A stretch of DNA of 6,267 bases from CAVWCW01 sp965365625 (GCA_965365625.1 CBDUCL010000179.1:1-6267), one strand, 5' to 3'. Counted from the first letter of the stretch, positions 1 to 5,722 are shown. The notes: a model not told the origin generated them from the sequence alone. Made by a program: numbers and translations.

Positions 1-60
1 GAGGAGTGAGGAGTGAGGAGTGAGGAGTGAGGAGTGAGGAGTGAGGAGTGAGGAGTGAGG
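1..60. repeat. Tandem heptamer array (GAGGAGT)n downstream of rho
   Basis: Positions 1-56 are eight perfect head-to-tail copies of the 7-bp unit GAGGAGT, and 57-60 (GAGG) begin a ninth copy that breaks down at 61. The array starts at the first base of the window, so its true length is unknown. It lies beyond the 3' end of rho. Read in the direction of rho transcription it is (ACTCCTC)n, with no G at all. It has the look of a short tandemly repeated heptamer family or a variable-number repeat. No coding role is visible: the unit is not a multiple of three, and no gene frame runs through it. Confidence 0.95.
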
Positions 61-97
61 GATTTTCCAGCCGCCTCACTCCTAACCCCTAACTCCT
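51..97. repeat. Inverted, degenerate heptamer copies forming a hairpin with the array
   Basis: Positions 77-97 are three heptamers in the opposite orientation: CACTCCT, AACCCCT and AACTCCT. The 10-mer CCTCACTCCT (74-83) is the exact reverse complement of AGGAGTGAGG (51-60), separated by 13 nt (61-73). Extending the pairing outward over 24 positions, 74-97 against the last part of the array (37-60), gives two mismatches and one G-U pair in the RNA read from rho. The 3' end of a rho read-through transcript could therefore fold into a long imperfect hairpin. There is no T-tract, so it does not look like an intrinsic terminator. It could be a processing or 3'-protecting structure, or simply the remains of an inverted repeat. 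Confidence 0.8.
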
Positions 98-109
98 TAC
101 GCCGCGCGG

Positions 110-1366
110 CTACCCCTTCATGGAATCGAAAAACTCCTCGTTGGTCTTGGTGACCTTGAGCTTGTCGAACAGGAACTCCATGGCGGTCAATTCGTCCATG
201 GGATGCAGGATCTTGCGCAGTATCCACATTTTCTGCAGGTCTACCTGCTTCATCAGTAGATCTTCGCGGCGCGTGCCCGAGCGGTTGATGTTGATGGCCG
301 GAAAGATGCGTTTTTCGGCGATCCGGCGATCCAGATGGATCTCCATATTGCCGGTGCCCTTGAACTCTTCGTAGATCACCTCGTCCATGCGCGAGCCGGT
401 ATCGATCAAGGCGGTGGCAATGATGGTCAGGCTGCCGCCCTCCTCCACGTTACGGGCGGCACCGAAGAAACGTTTGGGCCGGTGCAGGGCATTGGCGTCG
501 ACACCGCCGGTGAGTACCTTACCCGAGGACGGGATCACCGTATTGTAGGCGCGCGCCAGCCGAGTGATGGAGTCTAGCAGGATCACCACGTCGCGCTTGT
601 GCTCGACCAGGCGTTTGGCCTTTTCGATCACCATCTCCGCCACCTGTACATGGCGGGCGGCGGGCTCGTCGAAGGTGCTGGACACCACCTCGCCGCGCAC
701 CGAGCGGGCCATCTCGGTCACCTCTTCCGGACGCTCGTCAATCAGCAGAACGATTAGGTAACACTCGGGATGGTTGTGGCCGATGGACTGGGCGATGTTC
801 TGCAGCATCATCGTCTTGCCGGCCTTGGGCGGGGAGACGATCAGCCCGCGCTGGCCCTTGCCGATGGGGGCGCAAAGTTCGATGGTGCGGACGGTGATGT
901 CTTCGGTGCTGCCATTGCCCATTTCCAGGGTGAACTTCTTGTTCGCGAACAGGGGCGTGAAGTTCTCGAACAGGATCTTGTTCTTGGCGTTTTCCGGCTT
1001 GTCGTAGTTGATCTCACTGACTTTGAGCAGAGCGAAGTAGCGCTCGCCGTCTTTGGGCGGCCGGATCTTGCCGGCGATGGTGTCGCCGGTACGCAGGTTG
1101 AAGCGCCGGATCTGGCTCGGAGAGACATAGATATCGTCCGGGCCGGCCAGGTAGGAGCTGTCGGCGGAGCGCAGAAAGCCGAAGCCGTCCTGCAGGATCT
1201 CCAGCACGCCGTCGCCGTAGATATCTTCGCCTTTCTTCGCATGCGCCTTGAGGATGGCGAAGATCAGGTCCTGCTTGCGGGAGCGGGCCATGCCCTCGAT
1301 CGCCATGGTTTGGGCCAGACCGACCAATTCCGGGACCGGCATCTTCTTCAGTTCAGTGAGATTCAT
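110..1366 (-). CDS. rho: Transcription termination factor Rho
   Basis: This is the hexameric RNA-dependent ATPase/translocase that loads on C-rich nascent RNA and ends transcription. The 418-aa product is full length (E. coli Rho has 419 aa) and is collinear with E. coli Rho from MNLTELK onward. Visible parts are: an N-terminal helical domain; a cold-shock-like RNA-binding domain with the RNP1-like DGFGFLR (about 60-66); the P-loop PPKAGKT (179-185); the catalytic Glu in DERPEE (E211); Walker B VVILLD (260-265); the Q-loop SSGKVLTGGVD (280-290); the R-loop TGSRMDEVIYEE (323-334); and the arginine-finger region around R366. All key residues are kept, so it should be active. The start is set by homology; no Shine-Dalgarno sequence is evident in the CAAGACACACCCCG just upstream. 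It lies downstream of trxA on the same strand, as in E. coli, with a 183-bp leader between them. The stop is TAG. Confidence 0.98.
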   Translation of the reverse strand: MNLTELKKMPVPELVGLAQTMAIEGMARSRKQDLIFAILKAHAKKGEDIYGDGVLEILQDGFGFLRSADSSYLAGPDDIYVSPSQIRRFNLRTGDTIAGKIRPPKDGERYFALLKVSEINYDKPENAKNKILFENFTPLFANKKFTLEMGNGSTEDITVRTIELCAPIGKGQRGLIVSPPKAGKTMMLQNIAQSIGHNHPECYLIVLLIDERPEEVTEMARSVRGEVVSSTFDEPAARHVQVAEMVIEKAKRLVEHKRDVVILLDSITRLARAYNTVIPSSGKVLTGGVDANALHRPKRFFGAARNVEEGGSLTIIATALIDTGSRMDEVIYEEFKGTGNMEIHLDRRIAEKRIFPAININRSGTRREDLLMKQVDLQKMWILRKILHPMDELTAMEFLFDKLKVTKTNEEFFDSMKG

Positions 1367-1494
1367 CGGGGTGTGTCTTGCTTTATAAGAGTGGGGTTGA
1401 AGAGCAGGCCGGGCAAGGACGGGGCCTTGCAGGGCGCGTGCAATTGGTTCGGGGTGCGGTTTGAATGAAGATGGTTTGCGGCTTCGCCGCGCTT
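1367..1494 (-). promoter_or_regulatory. rho mRNA leader, C-rich/G-poor (possible autoregulatory Rho-binding region)
   Basis: Read on the minus strand, the stretch 1367-1477 has about 48 C against 16 G, a strong C-over-G excess of the kind that marks Rho utilisation sites. Rho is known in E. coli to attenuate its own operon in the leader. Two small stems are visible: GCGGC-GAA-GCCGC (1478-1490) near the 5' end, and GCAAGG-CCCCGT-CCTTGC (1413-1430) in the middle. I see no convincing leader peptide. That this is an autoregulatory region is inferred from base composition and gene identity, not shown by a motif. Confidence 0.5.
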
Positions 1495-1500
1495 TGGTGC

Positions 1501-1528
1501 ATTTTAGCAGGCTCTGGATGGGCGTCCA
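1501..1528 (-). promoter_or_regulatory. Candidate sigma70-type promoter for rho
   Basis: On the minus strand, TAAAAT (1506-1501) matches the -10 consensus at 5 of 6 positions. TGGACG (1528-1523) matches the -35 consensus at 4 of 6, with a 16-bp spacer. Transcription would start near 1494 and give a leader of about 128 nt. The -35 lies inside the 11-bp inverted repeat at 1519-1544. This is a weak call, since such matches arise by chance. Confidence 0.25.
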
Positions 1529-1544
1529 GCCAACTGGACGCCCA
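1519..1544 (-). terminator. Perfect 11-bp stem between trxA and rho
   Basis: TGGGCGTCCAG (1519-1529) and CTGGACGCCCA (1534-1544) are perfect reverse complements around a 4-nt loop. The stem begins 5 bp after the trxA stop codon. On the trxA RNA strand the next bases are TCCAGAGCC, with no U-run, so it is not a standard intrinsic terminator. It may protect the trxA 3' end, act as a processing point, or cause partial termination before rho. The hairpin is plain in the sequence; its function is inferred. Confidence 0.5.
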
Positions 1545-1549
1545 ACCGC

Positions 1550-1876
1550 TCACAGGTTGCTGTCGAGAAAGCTAACCAGTTGCGACTTGGAGACGGCTCC
1601 CACCTTGGTGGCCTCGACCTCGCCGTCCTTGAACAACATCAGGGTCGGGATGCCGCGGATACCGTAGCGTGGCGGCGTGTTCGGGTTGTCGTCGATATTC
1701 AGCTTCGCCACCTTGACCTTGCCGGCGAACTCAGCGGCGATCTCGTCCAGGACCGGTGCGATCATCTTGCACGGGCCGCACCACTCGGCCCAATAATCGA
1801 GCAGCACGGGTTCAGCGGACTTGAGCACGTCGGTCTCGAACGAATCATCCGTCACATGAACTATGAGTTCACTCAC
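1550..1876 (-). CDS. trxA: Thioredoxin 1 (TrxA)
   Basis: This is the cytoplasmic dithiol-disulfide oxidoreductase, which is reduced by thioredoxin reductase and passes electrons to ribonucleotide reductase, PAPS reductase, peroxiredoxins and other targets. The 108-aa product is the normal family length. It has the active site WCGPC (32-36), the buried Asp27 and Lys58 that tune the active-site cysteines, and the cis-proline in GIPT (P77). The start is GTG (1876-1874), giving MSELIVHVTD. It is preceded by GGAG (1888-1885) at 8-nt spacing and agrees with the family N-terminus. An in-frame ATG at 1942 would add 22 residues that look non-native and ignore that ribosome site. The gene lies upstream of rho and divergent from rhlB, the arrangement known from E. 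coli. The stop is TGA. Confidence 0.97.
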   Translation of the reverse strand: MSELIVHVTDDSFETDVLKSAEPVLLDYWAEWCGPCKMIAPVLDEIAAEFAGKVKVAKLNIDDNPNTPPRYGIRGIPTLMLFKDGEVEATKVGAVSKSQLVSFLDSNL

Positions 1877-1884
1877 CTGGGGGT

Positions 1885-1888
1885 CTCC
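1885..1888 (-). promoter_or_regulatory. Ribosome binding site that fixes the trxA GTG start
   Basis: The minus strand reads GGAG followed by 8 nt (ACCCCCAG) and then GTG. This favours the GTG at 1876 over the upstream in-frame ATG at 1942. Confidence 0.75.
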
Positions 1889-2017
1889 AACAGTCTGAAT
1901 TCTCGGGATTCGACGCCTGCTGGTGCTGAGCCGCACCGGCATCGATATCAGAGCCCGCCGCCGGCATTTTCAGCGGCCTTTCGGGGGGGCGGCCTCGGTT
2001 TGTAGCTGTAACCGCCT

Positions 2018-2046
2018 ATTTGAGCGGAAAAATTTTTGCATTGCAA
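2018..2046 (-). promoter_or_regulatory. Candidate trxA promoter
   Basis: On the minus strand, TTGCAA (2046-2041) and TCAAAT (2023-2018) each match the sigma70 consensus at 4 of 6 positions, with a 17-bp spacer that contains the A/T tract. Transcription would start near 2011, giving a trxA leader of about 135 nt. It is plausible by position but weak by score. Confidence 0.3.
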
Positions 2047-2084
2047 GTCCAAACCCAAGGAAATTTGCTGTATCCTACGTCGCC

Positions 2085-3473
2085 ATGACCGAAAAACACC
2101 TATCCGACATACGTTTCGACAGCCTCGGCCTGGACGAGCGCATCATGCGCGGAGTAGCCGAAACCGGATTCACCCTCTGCACCCCAATCCAAGCCGAGAC
2201 CCTTCCCATTGCCCTGAAAGGCCAGGATGTCGCGGGCCAGGCCCAGACCGGCACCGGCAAGACCGCGGCCTTTCTGCTCGCCTGCTTCCAGCGCCTGCTG
2301 CACAAGGCCCCGGACGAGCGGCGTAAGCCGACCCAACCGCGGGCGGTAATGCTGGCCCCGACCCGGGAGTTGGCGATCCAGATCCATGCCGACGCCAAGG
2401 TTCTGGGCAAGTACTGCGGCCTGCAGACCAACCTGGTCTACGGCGGGACCGGCTACGAGCAGCAGCGCAAGCAGCTCGAGGAAGGTACCGACATCCTGAT
2501 CGGCACCCCCGGGCGCCTGATCGATTACTTCAAGCAGCGGGTATTCGACCTCAATGCGGTGGAAGTGGTGGTGCTGGACGAGGCCGATCGCATGTTCGAC
2601 CTCGGCTTCATCAAAGACATCCGCTACCTGCTGCGGCGCATGCCGCCACCGAACGAGCGCCTGGGGATGCTGTTCTCGGCCACCCTGTCGTTTCGGGTCA
2701 CCGAGCTCGCCTACGAGCACATGAACAACCCGGAGACGGTGCGCATCGAGCCGGACAAGGTCACCGCCGACAAAGTGACCCAGAACTGTTACCTGGTAGC
2801 CAACGACGAGAAGGTCCGACTGTTGATCGGACTGCTGCGGCACATGGACCCGCACCGCACTATCGTGTTCGTCAACACCAAGCGCACGGCGGACCGAGTT
2901 TGGGGCTTTCTGGAGGGCAACGGCCTGCATGCCGCCATCCTCTCTGGCGACGTACCGCAAAAGAAGCGCCTGAGCCTGCTGCGCAAGTTCCAGAACGGCG
3001 AGCTGCCGGTGCTGGTGGCCACCGACGTGGCGGCGCGCGGCCTGCATATCCCAGATGTCAGCCACGTCTTCAACTACGACCTGCCGGAGGACGCCGAGGA
3101 CTACGTGCACCGCATCGGGCGCACCGCACGTGCCGGAGCCAGCGGCGACGCGGTCAGCTTCGCTTGTGAGACCTACTCCTTCTCGCTGCCGGAGATCGAG
3201 GCCTTTATCGGCCACCGCATGCCGATGCAATCGGTGAGCGACGAGCTGCTGGCAGATGTCGACCCCAAGAGCCGCAAGTGGGTGGACCGGGCCGACCGCC
3301 TGCAGCCCCGAACCAAGGGCGGCGGCGGACGCGGACGCGGAAGCGGCGGACCCCGGCGGGGACGCAGCGATACCCCGGCTGGCGCTGAGGCCAAGCGCAG
3401 CGGCGGGGGCGAGGCCGCCGGGAAAGGCCCGCGGAGGCGCCGGCGCCCCCGCGCCGAGACCACTGCGGACTAA
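2085..3473 (+). CDS. rhlB: ATP-dependent RNA helicase RhlB (DEAD-box)
   Basis: This RNA helicase, in enterobacteria, joins the RNase E degradosome and unwinds structured mRNA for PNPase. The 462-aa product carries the full motif set: CTPIQ of the Q motif (32-36), motif I AQTGTGKT (53-60), Ia PTRELA (92-97), TPGR (141-144), DEAD (165-168), SAT (198-200), VFVNTK (261-266), ATDVAARGLHI (312-322) and HRIGRTARAG (342-351). It matches E. coli RhlB in order and in RhlB-specific stretches such as RLIDY, EADRM-DLGFIKDIR and VAQKKRL-like PQKKRL. From about residue 405 there is a low-complexity Gly/Arg/Ala tail ending in a run of arginines, which makes it about 40 aa longer than the E. coli protein. The start ATG 2085 (MTEKHLSDIRF) agrees with the E. 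coli N-terminus; the frame stays open upstream to 1923 without support. No close Shine-Dalgarno is seen; AAGG at 2057-2060 is too far away. Confidence 0.96.
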   Translation: MTEKHLSDIRFDSLGLDERIMRGVAETGFTLCTPIQAETLPIALKGQDVAGQAQTGTGKTAAFLLACFQRLLHKAPDERRKPTQPRAVMLAPTRELAIQIHADAKVLGKYCGLQTNLVYGGTGYEQQRKQLEEGTDILIGTPGRLIDYFKQRVFDLNAVEVVVLDEADRMFDLGFIKDIRYLLRRMPPPNERLGMLFSATLSFRVTELAYEHMNNPETVRIEPDKVTADKVTQNCYLVANDEKVRLLIGLLRHMDPHRTIVFVNTKRTADRVWGFLEGNGLHAAILSGDVPQKKRLSLLRKFQNGELPVLVATDVAARGLHIPDVSHVFNYDLPEDAEDYVHRIGRTARAGASGDAVSFACETYSFSLPEIEAFIGHRMPMQSVSDELLADVDPKSRKWVDRADRLQPRTKGGGGRGRGSGGPRRGRSDTPAGAEAKRSGGGEAAGKGPRRRRRPRAETTAD

Positions 3474-3542
3474 AACGGGCCCGAGCCCGGCACCCAACGC
3501 CAACCACCAGCGGCTGCGAGCCTGCGGACAGAGACCCTGCCC

Positions 3543-4340
3543 ATGGCGAATCGAATCCATCCTCTGGCGGCGGTAGACCCCGCCGCCGACATTGGCGAAG
3601 ACTGCGAGATCGGTCCCTTCTGCGTCATCGGCCCCGACGTGAGCCTGGGTGCCGGCTGCCGCCTGCACTCCCACGTGGTGGTCGACGGCCACACCCGGAT
3701 AGGCGCCGGCTGCACCGTCTTCCCCTTCGCCAGCGTCGGCGTGCAGTCCCAGGACCTCAAGTTCCAGCCGGGCAACCTGACCTATACCGAGATCGGCGAG
3801 CAGACCCTGATCCGCGAGCACGTCACCATCCACAGCGGCACCGAGGACGGCTCCAGCACCCGGGTGGGCAGCCACTGCGCCCTGTTGGCACTATCCCATG
3901 TGGGCCACAACTGCACGGTGGGCGACCAGGTGATTATCAGCCATGGGGCCACTCTGGGCGGCCATGTGCTGGTGGAGGACCACTGCAATTTGGGCGGGCT
4001 TTCGGCGGTGCACCAGTTCACCCGGATCGGGCGCAATGCCATGGTGGCGGGCATGGCCCGGGTGGTGCAGGACGTGGTGCCATTCACCATCGCCGAGGGC
4101 ACCCCGGCGGCGATGCGCAGCATCAACCGCATCGGCATGGGCCGCGCCGGCATCGATGAAGCCGACATCAAGACCGTGCACAAGGCGTTTCGGCTGCTGT
4201 TCAAGAAGGGCGTGCGGCTGGACGAGGCACGGATCCAGCTACAGGCGGAGTATCCGGAACACCCCCTAGTGCAGGCCATGCTGGCCTTTATCTCCGCCTC
4301 GGAGCGCGGGTTGGCCCGGCCTCAGGCGGGGCTGGAATGA
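3543..4340 (+). CDS. lpxA: Acyl-ACP--UDP-N-acetylglucosamine O-acyltransferase (LpxA family, stand-alone copy)
   Basis: LpxA moves a 3-hydroxyacyl chain from acyl carrier protein to the 3-OH of UDP-GlcNAc, the first step of lipid A synthesis, in the cytoplasm. The 265-aa product is family length (E. coli 262). It has a left-handed beta-helix of hexapeptide repeats (about 5-185) and a helical C-terminus. Aligned to E. coli, the key residues are kept: K73 (K76), H119 (H122), the catalytic base H122 (H125), H141 (H144), H157 (H160) and R201 (R204). G170 stands where E. coli has G173, the chain-length ruler for C14, so a long acyl chain is possible. The segment NRIGMGRAG (195-203) departs from the usual N-x-x-G-L-K-R-R-G. 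It follows rhlB by 69 bp on the same strand, without lpxD, fabZ or lpxB beside it, so it may be a paralogue of a canonical lpxA elsewhere. Assignment to the family is sure; the exact substrate is not. Confidence 0.88.
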   Translation: MANRIHPLAAVDPAADIGEDCEIGPFCVIGPDVSLGAGCRLHSHVVVDGHTRIGAGCTVFPFASVGVQSQDLKFQPGNLTYTEIGEQTLIREHVTIHSGTEDGSSTRVGSHCALLALSHVGHNCTVGDQVIISHGATLGGHVLVEDHCNLGGLSAVHQFTRIGRNAMVAGMARVVQDVVPFTIAEGTPAAMRSINRIGMGRAGIDEADIKTVHKAFRLLFKKGVRLDEARIQLQAEYPEHPLVQAMLAFISASERGLARPQAGLE

Positions 4341-4990
4341 ACCGGCATAATCTCCGAGAAGTCCCGAATCGCCGGGAACTCCTCCACCACCCGCAACGGC
4401 GCGCGGGTGTCCGGCCGCAACACCGCCAACAGCCAGCGCAGGCCGTAGCTGCGGGCCGAGCGCAGCACACTCAGGCTGTCATCGACGAACAGGGTGGCCT
4501 CGGGATCGAACGGCTCCACCGCCTGCAGGCGCTGCCAGAAATCCGGGTCCTCTTTCGGCAACCCCAGGTCGTGGGCGCAGATCACCGCCTCGAAGTGGCC
4601 GGCCAAGCGGGTGCGCTCCAGCTTCAGGCTGAGCGCCTTTTGGTGGGCATTGGTCACCAATACCCGCCGTTTGCCGGCCCGCTGCAGGGCCTCCAGGAAA
4701 TCCACTACATGAGGATGCACCGCGATCAGGTGGTCGACCTCTTGCTTGAGCAGGGCGATGTCCAGCCCCAGCTCCCGGCTCCAGTGGTCCAGGCAGTACC
4801 ACTCCATGGTGCCCTCGGCGTCCTTGAAGCGGGGGAACAGCTCGGCCTTGGCCGCCGCCAGGCTGAGCCCCCGGTCCTCGGCATAGCGCAGAGGAACGTG
4901 CTCGCGCCAGAAGTGGTTGTCGAAATGCAGGTCGAGCAGGGTGCCGTCCATGTCCAAGAACACGCTACCGATGTGGTTCCAGTCGATCAT
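4322..4990 (-). CDS. yrfG: GMP/IMP 5'-nucleotidase YrfG (HAD superfamily)
   Basis: This is a haloacid-dehalogenase-type phosphatase; the E. coli homologue dephosphorylates purine nucleotides, mainly GMP and IMP. The 222-aa product equals the E. coli length. HAD motifs are: I, DMDGT (nucleophile D13, acid D15); II, LVTN (T113, N114); III, the lysine of PKED (K146); and IV, FVDDS (D170, D171). Family signatures such as LLDL-FDN-FW near 18-28 and EWYCLDHWS (63-71) also match E. coli YrfG closely. The start ATG 4990 gives MIDWNHIGSVFLDMDG; the frame is open further upstream to 5197 but that part has no similarity. Its 3' end overlaps the lpxA 3' end by 19 bp (4322-4340), convergently. Its start is 18 bp from the start of the divergent unknown gene. 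The gene sits near nudE, as is common in gammaproteobacteria. Confidence 0.94.
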   Translation of the reverse strand: MIDWNHIGSVFLDMDGTLLDLHFDNHFWREHVPLRYAEDRGLSLAAAKAELFPRFKDAEGTMEWYCLDHWSRELGLDIALLKQEVDHLIAVHPHVVDFLEALQRAGKRRVLVTNAHQKALSLKLERTRLAGHFEAVICAHDLGLPKEDPDFWQRLQAVEPFDPEATLFVDDSLSVLRSARSYGLRWLLAVLRPDTRAPLRVVEEFPAIRDFSEIMPVHSSPA

Positions 4991-5008
4991 GGGGCATGAG
5001 TTTCCGCC

Positions 5009-5722
5009 ATGCGACCGCTGCTGACAAGCCCAAACCTTTGGCCAACCCTGCTGCTCGCCCTGGCCCTGCCGGCAGCGGCCGAAGACCAGTTTGCGAATTT
5101 CCCGGACGACGACCTGGAGGCCCGTATCGCCGCGGTCAACGACGGCGAGTTGCGTTTCCTGCCCGAGCCCACCGCCAAACCGGTGCACCGCCACCAAAAC
5201 GAGATCGAGATTGCCCCCGCCAGCCTGGATCAGGGCTGGGTGGAACTACGCCAGTGCCACCGGCACCTGGACCCGGTGCCGGCGGCGGAGATCGTATTTC
5301 GCGCCGGGCGGGCCCGGGGGCTGCGGGTGCTGAGCAGCCAAGGCATTGGGGCGGCGAGGCCGGAGGGCGCCTCGGTGCAGCTGCGGGACGTGCAACCCGG
5401 CGCCGAACTCTGCCTGGCCCTGCAGAGCCGGGCCCTGGAGGCTCTGCCCGGGGGCGGCTACCGGCTGCGCAACGGACCCTACATGCGGCGCTTCCTGGAC
5501 GGCTACTATCCGATGGAGGTGAGTATCCGCGTCCGCTACCCGGCGCAGCTGCTGGCCCTGCAAGGATTCGACCCGGCGCCGCAACCCGGCTTTCGGCTGC
5601 ACACCGCCCCAGGCGAGATCGAACTAGACGCCCGCTTCGAGGGCCGGCTGCACACCCGCTTCGACTTCTGCCTGCGCTCGGCACCGGACTGCCCGGTGGC
5701 CGCCAACGACGACCTGCCATGA
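5009..5722 (+). CDS. Secreted/periplasmic protein of unknown function
   Basis: I do not recognise the family. The 237-aa product begins with a typical Sec signal peptide: a short N-region, a hydrophobic core WPTLLLALALP (about 11-21), and a likely signal peptidase I site after AAA (24), before EDQ. The mature part is about 213 aa with no further membrane span, so a periplasmic location is likely. It holds four cysteines (C83, C135, C221, C228), which could form disulfides. It has beta-like alternating segments, for example VSIRVRYP (171-178) and ELDARFEGRLHTRFDFCL (205-222), and a central aromatic/basic patch PYMRRFLDGYYPMEV. The start at 5009 is chosen because it places the signal peptide correctly; the preceding GAG is a poor ribosome site. 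It ends in an ATGA overlap with nudE, so the two are probably translated together. Codon use is like that of its neighbours, so recent transfer is not suggested. Confidence 0.85.
   Translation: MRPLLTSPNLWPTLLLALALPAAAEDQFANFPDDDLEARIAAVNDGELRFLPEPTAKPVHRHQNEIEIAPASLDQGWVELRQCHRHLDPVPAAEIVFRAGRARGLRVLSSQGIGAARPEGASVQLRDVQPGAELCLALQSRALEALPGGGYRLRNGPYMRRFLDGYYPMEVSIRVRYPAQLLALQGFDPAPQPGFRLHTAPGEIELDARFEGRLHTRFDFCLRSAPDCPVAANDDLP

Larger units (their letters stand above)
1877..2084. promoter_or_regulatory. Divergent trxA/rhlB control region
   Basis: These 208 bp separate two divergent genes and should hold both promoters. Visible elements are: a run of seven G (1983-1989); the self-complementary AT tract AAAAATTTTT (2028-2037), unusual in this GC-rich window and likely to bend DNA; and, overlapping it, the palindrome TTGCATTGCAA (2036-2046). 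For rhlB, TATCCT (2071-2076) is a possible -10, but no good -35 lies 16-18 bp upstream and the start codon would follow within about 9 nt, so it is doubtful. The two in-frame extensions of trxA and rhlB across this region are not supported by homology. Confidence 0.6.

Noticed and set aside
1..60. Heptamer array as a CRISPR array
   Set aside because: The units are 7 bp and directly abutting, with no spacers and no cas genes nearby.
1382..1387. TATAAA on the minus strand just before rho as a -10 box
   Set aside because: There is no -35 match at 16-18 bp spacing, and the leader would be under 10 nt.
770..1468. 232-codon plus-strand frame opposite rho
   Set aside because: It is antisense to highly conserved rho, with Gly/Asp/Val-rich composition and no recognisable domain.
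1877..1942. Longer TrxA starting at ATG 1942
   Set aside because: The added residues are unlike thioredoxins, and a good ribosome site precedes the GTG at 1876.
2012..2037. CCGC/GCGG stem followed by AAAAATTTTT as an intrinsic terminator
   Set aside because: The stem is only 4 bp with an 8-nt loop, and it lies in a divergent promoter region where no transcript is expected to end.
1923..2084. Longer RhlB starting at 1923
   Set aside because: The extra 54 residues have no family match and cover the divergent promoter region. The MTEKHL start fits the E. coli N-terminus.
3476..3489. Stem CGGGC-CCGA-GCCCG just after the rhlB stop as a terminator
   Set aside because: It is only 5 bp with no following T-run, and such stems are common by chance at this GC content. 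Read-through into lpxA remains possible.
2100..3875. 591-codon open frame on the minus strand opposite rhlB and lpxA
   Set aside because: It is antisense to two genes with full conserved motif sets, is low-complexity in Val/Ala/Gly/His, and crosses the gap between them. This is expected from GC-rich codon use on the other strand.
4337..4999. 220-codon plus-strand frame opposite yrfG
   Set aside because: It is a shadow of yrfG: Gln/Leu/His-rich, no domain, and covers nearly exactly the complement of a real gene.
4996..5718. Upstream in-frame extension of nudE to an ATG at 4996
   Set aside because: The extension is Arg/Pro/Gly-rich and overlaps the secreted-protein gene in another frame. NudE similarity begins only at 5719.
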